Positions 25,901-36,221 of a stretch of DNA of 64,000 nt are shown here, in pieces (positions within the stretch are counted from its first letter, which is position 1; each line of letters starts with the position of its first letter). The DNA comes from Diplosphaera chodatii. Lineage: Eukaryota; Chlorophyta; Trebouxiophyceae; Prasiolales; Stichococcaceae. The stretch spans positions 2,232,001 to 2,296,000 of the forward strand of contig JAALGY010000057.1 in assembly GCA_032358165.1 (NCBI GenBank). The letters run 5' to 3'. The notes under the pieces were generated by a model. The model saw only the letters and a program-made list of their open reading frames with translations, was not told the DNA's origin and did no database searches. Made by a program: the position numbers and the translations under genes.

Positions 25901-28179
25901 TGGCGATGGTAGAGCACAAGGTCGAACGTGCGTCTGGCGGCGCTCGCACTGTCGACGAGTCAGCGGCCCTCATAGAACAGCTGGAGGCGCGCCGCGCAGA
26001 GCTGCAGCCAGCCAAGGCCGGGCATGCTGACATGCAGGCGGCCCTCCGATCTGCAGAGGCTGCGCTTGGTGAATTTCCATGCTGCAGACAAGCATGTATA
26101 ATGGATCTCCTACTGGCTAGTGCAGTGCTGGACTCTCATGCTCCAACCCAATATATCGTCTCACTAAACGTCATCTGCCTTGTCTGACTGCCTGTTTATT
26201 ACACACAGAGAGGACACGGCGGCAGAATGCCGATGCACATGCCACAAACACCCGCGGCAGCGAGGCTCTGCTCAAGCTGACGTGCGAGCTGGACAGCATC
26301 AGCCGTCACTCTGCTGCGACAACCAATGTGGGTTGTAGATGCAACACGATTGCGTTACTGCCGAACGGTTCACAATATGGGCAAACTATCAGGACGGCAG
26401 TTATAGACTTCGTTCCTGTTGTGCAGGACAAAGAGAACAGGATGGTTGCAGCGGATCTGCTGTCGCTGGAGCTGGGGAAGAAGCAGGCAGCGCAGGCCAC
26501 GCAGCGCAGCAGGGTGGCAGCACTAGCAGGGCAAAAGGAGGTGCTGCAGGAGAGCATGTTCGAGCGCCGCCAGCAGATCCAGGTCTGGCCACCTACAGGA
26601 AAACCTGTGATGCCTGATGCTTATCACCGCATCATGGCGCGCATGCTGCAGCATGACGATTCATATCACATGGCAGCATATCAGCAACGTAGGTGGTAAG
26701 TAGCGCTTGATCCGTGAGCAGTTCAGCATAGGGGCTTGCAGGCACCACTGCGAGGTTGCACTTTTTCATAGAACACTGAGGCGAACACCCTGTGCTACCC
26801 TGCAGGTGTATCTGAGCTCACTGCAGGCGGAGCAGAAGCACGTTCGCCAGGTGCTGGCAGATGCGAACATGGCTGCACAGCAGACTCACCTGCGCCGCAG
26901 CCGACTAGCAGAGAAGCATGATGTCATCGCAAGCACAGTGACTCCCACTGCCACAGCTGACCAGGTGAGCATCGGGTACACCATGCACCAGTATTGTGTG
27001 TGGCAGATCGCTCAACACCTTGCATAGCTGCTACTTGTATTGGCAGGCTGTGCAAGGCTTGCCTGCAGACACAGGTAAACATCGTGGCTCACCTCTCCTT
27101 GCAGGCATGCGCAATGTTCCGCCAACAGATGGCGGAGTTGCAAGTTGCCATTGCTGCTGCAGAGGCGGACCTCGCCATTGTCAAGGCAGCGTTGCGGGAG
27201 ACGCTTGTGGTGAATGCACAGAAGGATGCGGAGCTCAGGTGCTGCCAGCTCTGCGGCATTGCTGCTGATACAGCTTAGAATAGTCTCCTCTGTGTCTACA
27301 TTTCGCCCCTGCTGGGGCTTGCCCATATGTGCTGGATGCACATGCACTTGACTGCCTAATAAGGCTCGCCAGCGCTCGCAGTAACAACAAGGTCACGGAT
27401 GAGGATATCAAACTCCGCCGCCTTGCTGACGATCTGGCAGAGGCACAGGAGGCACTGCGGGTGCGTGCATGCATACCAGGTGTCCATGTGAGTGCGCACC
27501 AGGTGTTCAGATTCTCAGGCCTTTGTGCGACGGCATGCGTGTGGTGATCCGCGACCGATGACTTGACCGCTGTCGCTTGGGCACCGCAGGGCGTGCAGAC
27601 CGAATGTCAGCTGGCAGAGCAGGGCGTTGGCAGGCAGCAGGCTCAGCTCGCGAGCACCTTGACTGTGGAGGCGCAAATCACCGCCAGGCGGAGGGGCCTG
27701 GAGACAACACAGGTCAGCAGGCGTCCTGCACTGCTGACGGGCATCATGCCGAGGACAGATGCCACCTCCCGCCAACAGTGACGAGAGGCTTGTTGCTGTC
27801 ACATGGCGGTGGCGCACAAATGGTGACCGCATTCGTCAGTGCGCCAGGGGCAGCTGCGGAAGGCACTGGACACTCAGCATGAGCGTACTGCACGTGCAAG
27901 GCAGCAGGCTGAAAGGAGTCGTCTGCGGGCCAGGTGCTTGGGTGTCGCCCTGATCCTGCTCGGTAGATTGGTGAGCACTGTGCAAGCCAATGCGTTCACG
28001 GTAATCTCTTGGGATGCAGGTCAGCCGTGGCGCACACTCCTCAGGAACTCAGCAGCAATGAGCAGGCCTTCAACGAGTCGGACGTGAGGTGCCTCGAGCT
28101 GCAGGAAGCCGCCCGCTGCATCACGCAGGCTGTTGCGCTCGTGACCATGCAGGAACCACCAGACACCCGCGGCGTGTGA
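22966..28179 (+). CDS. CCDC39: CCDC39/FAP59, 96-nm axonemal ruler protein
   Basis: With CCDC40/FAP172 this coiled-coil protein sets the 96-nm repeat along flagellar doublet microtubules and positions inner dynein arms and radial spokes. The ATG at 22966 opens MATASFASTAAAAAAPVPLP, then PAWANAENQALHQRIERATL, which corresponds to the family's N-terminal ANEEN region. Around 20 short exons follow, almost all predicted coiled coil. Family landmarks include a DWRLQDMQQWVLVSHQKEGD segment with an acidic, Trp-containing core, GHSVTGQWQVTIEA (about 24450), WQQELVYNAQYQLAMVEHKV (about 25865) and DEDIKLRRLADDLAEAQEAL near the C-terminus (about 27405). The last exon (AVAHTPQELSSNEQAFNESD...) stops at 28177. 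Exon joins were checked only in part. Other coiled-coil proteins are possible, but the order of landmarks favours CCDC39. Confidence 0.75.
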
Positions 28180-28648
28180 GTACCAGAGGCTGGCAGCACT
28201 GCATGATGCGCATTCAGACCAGCATGGCAGAGCGCCTGCAATTTCAGTGACGTATGGAAGAATGTGGTTGTCCCACCATGCACTTTGCCAACCATCAGAC
28301 ACCGATAGTTGGTTCAGAAAGTGTGCAGCACCAGGATCAGTTTGCCTGATGCCCCTTTTGATACATTCTGTAGCGCACGGTGAACAAACCAACAAACAAA
28401 CCCTAAACCAACCTCGAGGTTGACCACGAGCGTCTGCCGCCATGTGTGAAGCAGGCGGCAGGCCCGGACGAAATGTGTACGGGCATGCCGCAGTCATCTC
28501 GGACTTGTCCAGTTCGGAACAGAAGCAACGTTTCGCATTGTCTTGCCACAACCTCACAATGCTCTTGACATGGGGTTGATGCGCCAATGTTCTCAGGGCA
28601 GGCCTAAGCTCAGGCACTAGAGTTTGCCGGACCTGGGATTGGGATCGC
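28180..28648. other. Intergenic, CCDC39 3' flank to pseudouridine synthase
   Basis: Plus-strand flank between two tandem genes. It contains a telo-box-like motif at 28398-28409. A 300-codon minus-strand frame crosses the region but begins with TTG and has no recognisable similarity. Confidence 0.5.
28398..28409 (+). promoter_or_regulatory. Telo-box-like motif AAACCCTAAACC
   Basis: Lies 240 bp before the pseudouridine synthase ATG. In land plants AAACCCTAA boxes in promoters mark translation-related genes, so the position is suggestive but unproven here. Confidence 0.45.
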
Positions 28649-30695
28649 ATGAGGACTGTGCCTTCACCTTGGAGTCCGCCTGCCTGCAGTGGCTTCTGCA
28701 TTCGCACACGGCAACCCAGCAAACCTACTATACCCTCTGCGACACAGCAAGGCCTGAGACAACTCACAGACGCCTCGTGGAAGAGCTGCCACCGTAGTGT
28801 GTATTCCCAAGGAGCGGCAAAGCAGTCCCAGGTGCACTCTTCCAGCACGCTGATGCTGCACGAGGGTTCCTGGCTCGATCTCACCACCTCACAAGCAAAT
28901 TCATACCTTGTGTATGACAAGTGGACCGTTGTTTATCACGTCGATACGCATTTGGTTTTGCAACCATGTAGCGTCTGCCATGTAGCGTCTGCAATTGATC
29001 GCTGCAGAGTCAGCGCGTCCAGCAAGCAGCGGCAGGCGGTCGAGGAGGCCTTCTCATCACTGCAGTGAGAAAGCCAGCGGCGCAGATCAAAAGGACGAAA
29101 AGCAGCGAGGAGGTTGTCACACGGCAGCGTCTGAGCAAGGTGATGACTGCAGGGGAACCCTGCAATTTGCTTGCTCCTGACTACAAGTATTCCCTTGCCT
29201 TTACACCAGATTGTGTGTCCAGCTCACCGTTGCAGTTATATGAGCGCAGGTGCTGGCGGCAGCGGGCGTTGCATCCCGTCGTGCAGCAGAGGACCTGATC
29301 TTTGCCGGCGAAGTGAAGCTGAATGGCCAGGTGGTCACAGCTCCGCAGACGTTGGCACACCCACAGCAGGACAAGGTGTGTATGTGGGCAATGTGTTAGT
29401 TACACAGCGCGAGGTAGTGCTGGCTGGCTGTTGCATTCCCTGTGACCAACATGCTGCATGCTGCAGATCGAGGTGAAAGGGAAGGTGGTCACAGCACAGC
29501 CGCAGCGCAAGTTCTACTTCGCTGTCAACAAGCCCAAGGTGGAAAGCTCACCAAGTGACAGCAATGCCAGGGCTAATCACATCAAGTCTCAGCCATTGTT
29601 TGTGATGTCTGCATTCGACCTGGCGTGCATGATAGTACTGTGGTCACCCGAAACTTCAGACTCCAATTCTGCAGGGCTACCTATGCAGCACCTCTGCGCC
29701 AGAGGGGGAGGGTGGCAGCGGGCGCCTGGTCCTAGATTTGATAGGCCCCTGGCTGGATCGCTTCCGGCGAGAGCACCCGCGCGGCACAAGGCCCCCGCGC
29801 CTGTTCCCAGTCGGACGCCTGGATGTGCCGTCCGTGGGGCTGCTGTTTGTCACAAACGACGGTGAGCGCGTGGTGCTGGATATGGTGATATCCACATTGG
29901 GCTGCACCTTACGGCCATTGCTGCGCATTCCTACTTGCTCCGGCAGCTTGCTGCTGCAGCACCGCCAGATCGCGCCTGCACCTGCGGTGTACAGCCGCTC
30001 ATGGCATGGTGCCTTCCACAGGGCAATGGGCGCAAAAGGTGTTGCACCCCTCGTCGGGGCTCACAAAGGAGTACATTGCCACTGTCGACAAGCCCGCGAC
30101 GCGCAAACAGATCGACAATCTGCGCCTCGGCTGTGACGTGGATGGCGTGCACGTGACGGTGATCCACTGGCAACCATTTGCATAGCAATGCACTGGACGG
30201 ATATCAGCTCAATGATATTGCAAGGTTATCATGGTGGCACGAGAACTCGCGCAGGTGCAATCATCCAAAGTGTGTTTTGTCGTCCAATTGCAGCCGGTGG
30301 CGGCCGGTCTCGATATCAGCGACCCAGCTGCTAACGACCGCAAGATCCGCATCGTTGTTGCGGAGGGTCGCAACCGTGAGGTGGGCCTCACTCGCGCTTC
30401 AGCACGTTGCAGTGTGTTCAGTATGGCATCTGAGTATGCGGAAGCTCCAGCACTATAACACAAGCGCTATAACACAAAAGGGCGACGTCATGTTGTGTCA
30501 TCCTGCCTGCGAGCCCTGGGCACCTGCCTGCAGGTGCGGACGCTGCTGGCCAATGTCGGGCTGGAGGTCACATTCCTGAAGCGCGTGCGGATAGGCGGGT
30601 ACCGGCTGCCAAAGGATCTGTCGCTGGGCGGCATGCGGCCATTGAAGCCCAATGAAGTGCGGCGGATCCTTGATAGGGGCGCTGAGTCGTTATAA
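28649..30695 (+). CDS. S4-domain pseudouridine synthase, RsuA/RluB family, probably organellar
   Basis: The enzyme converts specific uridines in rRNA to pseudouridine. Exon 1 (28649-28831) starts MRTVPSPWSPPACSGFCIRT and looks like a transit peptide. It joins in phase 0 to exon 2 (29008-29139) and then to the exon from 29250. The S4 RNA-binding domain spans RQRLSK + VLAAAGVASRRAAEDLIFAG + EVKLNGQVV. The catalytic motif GRLDVPSVGLLFVTNDG lies at about 29810, with Asp as the presumed nucleophile. Further conserved segments are KEYIATVDKPATRKQIDNLR (about 30070), GRNREV (about 30370) and FLKRVRIGGYRLPKDLSLG (about 30575). The stop is at 30693. The family member SVR1 acts in chloroplasts of Arabidopsis, and the N-terminus supports an organellar site. 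The exon 1 assignment rests on phase and composition only. Confidence 0.85.
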
Positions 30696-31007
30696 ACACC
30701 AGAACATATTAACCTCAGAGCTGGATGGCCGGGAACATGCGCCAGCTTGAGATGTTGGAAGTGTCCAGATCAGAAGAGCACTCGGCAACAGAATACAGTA
30801 CAGCAGGCTTTATGGTCATCAGCAATTAAATGACTGACAATGACAGCACTGATGCATGACCACAAGCGAACGCATCTGAGAAGCAGTACAGTCACCTCCT
30901 ATGCTCCAGTCAGACGAAGCACAATACAAGGCTTGCAGACCAGGTGTTCAATCAGCTCAGAGTGAAATTAGCTTGCCCGGCTCAAGTGGTGATCTGCCGC
31001 AAGATCA
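30696..31007. other. Convergent intergenic region
   Basis: Shared 3' flank of the pseudouridine synthase and CCDA genes. No features recognised. Confidence 0.5.
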
Positions 31008-32633
31008 TCAGGTGAGAACCGTGCGTGTCAGAAGCCCGTATGTTCCTCCAGCCAGCAGCAACACGCCTGACGCTGGGGTTACAAATGCTGAATATTTGCG
31101 CACGCTCAGCAGGCGCTGCAGGCTGCCTGTGAATGCCGCTGCCACCAGCAGGGGCACCACGTAGCCTATGATCCATAAAGATGGGTCGCACATCAGTTAC
31201 TGGAGTATGAACTTGAAATCAGGGGAGGCAGGTGCATATGTGGTAGGGTTTGTAAACTACTGGCAGCCACATGCCTGACGCCCAATGCATGCAAACGGCA
31301 CCCCGCCTGCCTCACCACTTGTGTAGGCCAGCAGCAGCCCACCGCCCAGCAGCGAGTTGTCTGCTGTCGCCACATATGCCAGCAGCGTCGCAAGCACGGG
31401 TGTGCTACAGGGCGATGCCGCCAGCGCAAATGTGAGGCCAGCCAAGTACGCCTGCGCATGATGGTCAGCCAGCATCAGAGGTTGAGCATTGACCATCTGG
31501 GAGTCGCGATGCATGCCACGGCATGTGCGGCTTCCTGTTACCCGTCTGCAGCTTGCTCATTGCTGTTCTTCGTGCAAGGGCTGCGACCACAGCGCACCTG
31601 CAGCAGCGGCGGTGCGCTGAGCTGGCGCACGTCAACATCTAGTGATGGCAGCCGCAGCGGCAGCACCTCCAGCAGGTTCAGGCCCATCGCTATTGCCACC
31701 ACACTGACCGCTGCATGTGCACGGGGACGTTGCGAGTGACTGGCTAGCATCTCGTACAGAACTATGATGCACTCTGTGAGCTCGACATCTTGGGCCCGGA
31801 TGTAGAGTCCAGACTATGCAGATGTGTGATTGCATAGCAAGTGCACCTATGGGCAGGCCACTGCCGATCGAGCCGTATGCCCGCCCCAGTGATGTCGATA
31901 CGAAGCCCAGCATGGCCAGTGTGCTCGCGAGACCCAGTGCAAAGGCTGTTGCCCTGGACGACATCAGCTGTCCAAGTTCACAGCACTTGCAGCGACACTT
32001 GCAGCGGTACAGAGGCATGGCCTGCAGCTGCCCTGCCTCCACTGGTACTGCAGCATGACATCTGCCAGCATGCTGCCGCACCTCGGGACGACTGAGGGCT
32101 TGTCAGTGCCAGCATCCGCTCCACTGTAGCCGCCGATGTACCCAATTGTCAGCGGCAGCACCGACAGGGTGCAGGGGGAAAGGCTCGTCAGCAAACCAGC
32201 ACCGAACGTGACGAGGAAGGTCACTGGCGTCAGGCCTGCAGAGGCAGACGGCGGAGCGGTCAGACTGTCAGCCCAGCGCAAGGTCAGGGCCGCTCCTCGG
32301 AGCCATCATGCAGTGCATGACCACAGTCTGACAGACGCTGGCAAAGATGTGACATGGCATATGTTCACCGGTCAGCTGGCTGGATACCAAAGCATTGGAC
32401 TGCTGGGTCAGCTGATACAGGGTATCTGATGTGCCCATCTCCATGTGATCATGGACGTGCGGCATCATTGCAAGCAGCGGGTGTGGGTCAACGAAGGCAG
32501 CTGGGCATAGCGAGCTGCCATGCCGCCTTCTGGAGCGACTGTTCTGCACCAGCCTTGACCATCCTGCATTCAAGTTGGAGGTCTGCCGTGATGCTGGTGT
32601 GTCAGAGTGGCGCCAAGCGCAGGTCATGCCCAT
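31008..32633 (-). CDS. CCDA: Chloroplast thiol-disulfide transporter CCDA
   Basis: CcdA/DsbD-type proteins move reducing equivalents across the thylakoid membrane for cytochrome c6/f haem attachment. The ATG at 32633 ([20 protein letters not shown]) begins a long basic, Ser-rich presequence. This joins in phase 1 (SSQLTG/LTPVTF) to the membrane part. Conserved segments in order on the minus strand are [20 protein letters not shown] (first redox Cys), [60 protein letters not shown] (second redox Cys), [20 protein letters not shown] and [20 protein letters not shown]. The C-terminus is [13 protein letters not shown] with a TGA at 31010-31008. About six membrane segments are visible, the usual number. 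It diverges from the cysteine synthase gene. Confidence 0.92.
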
Positions 32634-33182
32634 ACTATACAGCCGTGTGCTCACCAGGGAGTTGGCTGCGCAGTGATGATCGGCAGAATGCAGCGTTTTC
32701 GTGCGCGGACGAGCAGTTGGGCATGCTCAGCATGGCGTTTAGCATCTTGGAAACATGCATGGGCGCGGCGCTTCTCTACATGACGTCTGCCACCGCCAGA
32801 CTGCCAAAGAGGCACAGCGAGAGCTTTTATGCACGTGCACTGCTATGGGACGACAACGTGAATGACATGAGGAATGATGTGCCGTCGCGTTGTTTGCTCC
32901 CAGTGTGGCCGACATGGCACGTGCGTCAGTGACGAGTTCGGGCGCTGTGAAGTTCAGCTCGGTTCACGTTCCGCAGCTGCACATGTTGGCATTTGCAAAT
33001 TGCTGGCCGCTGACATCGACAGCTGATTGCACAGAGATAGCGGGCTGCTGAGGCTCTGGGGGGCGTGCATCAAACGGGCATCAGACCATCGCCAACGCCG
33101 AGTCAGCTCGCTGTGGCCCTGCTGCTCATAGCTTTGGTGGCAACGCCAGAATCTGTCCAACATAGCCTGCTCGGGGTCAGCT
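32634..33182. promoter_or_regulatory. Bidirectional promoter region, CCDA and cysteine synthase
   Basis: 549 bp between two divergent start codons of genes that both concern thiol chemistry. Open frames here have no support as exons. No TATA box is obvious. Confidence 0.45.
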
Positions 33183-35778
33183 ATGAGCCCAGCCACCGGT
33201 ATGGGCCGGCTAGCCCAGGGCAGCCCAACCCTTGCAGCGTGCGTGGGTTGCCATGCGCGCCGGTGCAGCGCCACGTGTTGTGCAGAGGCGCGGTGCGCCA
33301 CGGCGTCATGCCAATCAGCAGCACAGCAGAGCGCGCGGTGTCGTCGACGGAGGTGTAGTGCTTCTGCGCTGCCGGCACGCAGACGCAGCCGCTGCTGCGT
33401 GACGCTGGCCAGCGCCGGCAATGGCACCAGCGACATCCTGCTGCCATGCCCGCACGACGGCATCAAAGACAGCGCCACAGAGCTGGTTGGGTACACGCCC
33501 ATGGTGAGCTGTGAGCACGCTAGAAGGGCTGCTCTGCACATGCCCTGGCTATGGGAGCCAGCCTGTCTGGGACTGGCGGTGGACTGGAGCAGATGACCTG
33601 AGCTGGGTCGATGCCGCAGGTGTACCTGAACAGAGTGAATGAGCGGTGTTTTGCCAGAATCGCGTGCAAACTGGAGAGTTTGGAGCCCTGCAGTAGGTGA
33701 GGCACACTATCCGAGCTGGTGGCGTCAGCATCCATAAGGTTATTTGCAACCAGGCATTGCGAGCAGCATGTTGCAACTTGATCGACTGTGCTGCCTGGCT
33801 TTTGCAGTGTGAAGGATCGGATTGCCTTGAACATGATCACCCGTGCGGAGCAGGCAGGCCTCATCACCCCCGGCACAACCACTCTGGTGCGTGGTCGTGT
33901 CGGCACCTTGGTTGCACGTTTTGGTCCTGCTTGCTGCTAAGCAAATCGAGATGATGTCCTTGCTGGAGCGCTACAGCAGGTGAGCCTGAAAACCGTTATG
34001 CTGGAGTCAATTCCTGACAAATTCACTGCATGCAACTCATTCGCATCAACAGGTGGAGCCCACGAGCGGCAACACCGGCGTGGGCCTCGCCTACATTGCG
34101 GCAGCCAAGGGCTACAAGCTCATACTCACGATGCCAGACACGATGAGCACCGAGCGGCGCATCCTGCTGAAGGCCTTTGGCGCAGAGCTCATCCTGACAG
34201 AGGGACGCCTGGTGAGCAACAGCAAAACCACCATTCTGATGTGCAGAAGGCACTTGCCCAGGTTGCATTATAGCATCACAGCACAATTGCATTGATGACA
34301 CTGTGGCAAGCGGTATCACGCTGCTGCGTACACACTGAGTCAGCATCGAGACCATGAGTGAAACGGGACCAGAGATGCTTCACGACAGGATGACTGGCAC
34401 TGGACTGACTGCCTGCGGTGCCGTACTGCTGCAGGGCATGCAGGGGTCGATAGACAAGGCGGAGGAGGTCGTGGCGCGCACGCAGGGCGCCTTCATGCTG
34501 CAGCAGTTTGAGAGCGCGGCCAACCCAGAGATCCACTACAAGACCACGGGGCCCGAGATCTGGCGCGACACCGCCGGCACCGTCGACTTCCTGGTCGCAG
34601 GTAGCCATGTTTTCGATCATGTGTTCACTGGAAGCAGCATGATTATTGTCGTAAAGCAGGGACGTGTCACTGGGCATTTAGCTGAAAGGGCTGCATGTGT
34701 CGTTGCATGCGCTGGAGTGCCTGATTGAGTGCAGAGCGTGACGTCATGGGTTGGCAGGCGTGGGCACGGGCGGCACGATCATGGGGGCGGGCGGGTACCT
34801 GCGGGAGCAGAATGCCGACGTACAGCTCATCGCGGTGGAGCCGTCAGAGAGCGCGGTGCTGTCGGGCGACCGCGCGGGCTACCACCAGATCCAGGGCATC
34901 GGCGCAGGTTTGCTGCTGGCTGTCGAGGCAGCTGCATGGCGGCAAAACAAGTTGCTGTGTGTCACAGCATGCCTGTGTGCCATGCACCTGTCCTCATGCT
35001 GGCGCGGACGGCAAGCTGCAGTGCTGATCCAGTGCTGGTAGCGAAGGGGCCTCTCATTGCACAGGGTTCGTGCCTGGCATCTTGGACGTCTCCAAGCTGG
35101 ACGAGATCCAACAGGTGCACGTCTCGAGTTGCAGGACCTACATGTGTAGCGTCTGTGCAGTAAGCGCTTCGTTCGCATGTCCATGAGATGAACTTAGGGA
35201 ATAATTGAAGAGCAGTCCTCGGCAGCATGCACCCTCGAACACAGGTGTCCAGCAAGGACTCGGTGGACATGGCGAGGCGGCTGGCAACAGAGGAGGGGCT
35301 CCTGGTCGGCATCTCCTCCGGGGCCGCCGTCATCGCCGCCATCCGCATCGCGCAGCGCCGCGAGAACCGCGGCAAGCTCGTCGTTACGGTGGGCTGCTCA
35401 CGTAGTGTTCTGTCACAAGGTGGTCTCCAGCACATGTCTGGAGGAGATCTTCAAGTCATGTAGCAGCGCCTCGCCTGGCACAATAGGCTGCACACACATC
35501 ATCTAGCGCCCAGCCACTGTAGAACTCTGGCAGGGCAAGGGTCAAATGCTGGTGTTCAAAGTCGTACATGCTGACAGAGTTGGGGTTGGCGTGTGGCAGC
35601 TGTGACGATTGGCTTGGGGCGTGTGCAGGTGCTGCCGAGCTTTGGGGAGCGGTACCTTTCGACCGTGCTGTTCAACAACCTTTGGAGCAGCGATGCAGAT
35701 GCGGAGTCAAAGATGCCATCATCCTGGCGCGACCGTTCTGGGGTGGAGCAGTGCGAGTCCAAGGAGGCCAAGCTCTGA
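33183..35778 (+). CDS. Cysteine synthase, O-acetylserine (thiol)lyase, probably plastid
   Basis: A PLP enzyme that makes cysteine from O-acetylserine and sulfide. Exon 1 opens at ATG 33183 with a long Cys-, Arg- and Ala-rich leader, then the mature start [15 protein letters not shown]. Exon 2 gives [20 protein letters not shown]. The join [17 protein letters not shown] places the PLP-binding Lys at about 33811. [20 protein letters not shown] (about 34060) holds the substrate loop, [20 protein letters not shown] follows, and [15 protein letters not shown] (about 34755) is the phosphate-binding loop. [20 protein letters not shown] is near 35300. The last exon ends at TGA 35776. The leader suggests an organelle form, but it is unusually rich in Cys, so the true start could be further downstream. 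Confidence 0.92.
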
Positions 35779-36221
35779 TCATTGCGGTGCAGCGCGCCCG
35801 TCCAAATGGATTATGGCATTGTGCGGCACATCAGCCCATGGTTGTACTCTGGGGAGGCCAGACTCTTGGTTCAGCCTGGATTGGCTGCAGATGTTGTGCT
35901 GATGGTCAACAGTGCGTGCAGAGGGATGCAGCTCCAACTTATTGGGGTGAGTGATATGTGTGCGGCATACCGCTTCTAGCATGGGAGCTGGACTGTACAC
36001 AACCTGCAGAGCTGGAAAGTACTGACTTGTTTGCTGTGTCAACTCGTTAGCCGACGTTGACTGGAAGGACAATGCTGACCAATGCACTCAGATATATCAG
36101 CTTGAAAGCAGCGGATCCAATTACAGCATACCCATGCTGACATAAACCCAGACAGTACCATTGCAGTTCTGCCTCCGTCAACAAACAAACACCTACTTGT
36201 TGAGCCCTGATCGATTTTTCG
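35779..36221. other. Convergent intergenic region
   Basis: 3' flanks of the cysteine synthase and methyltransferase genes. No coding or RNA feature recognised. Confidence 0.5.

Noticed and set aside
32954..33541. 195-codon minus-strand frame upstream of cysteine synthase
   Set aside because: It overlaps the first exon of the plus-strand gene and starts at a non-ATG codon with no recognisable domain.
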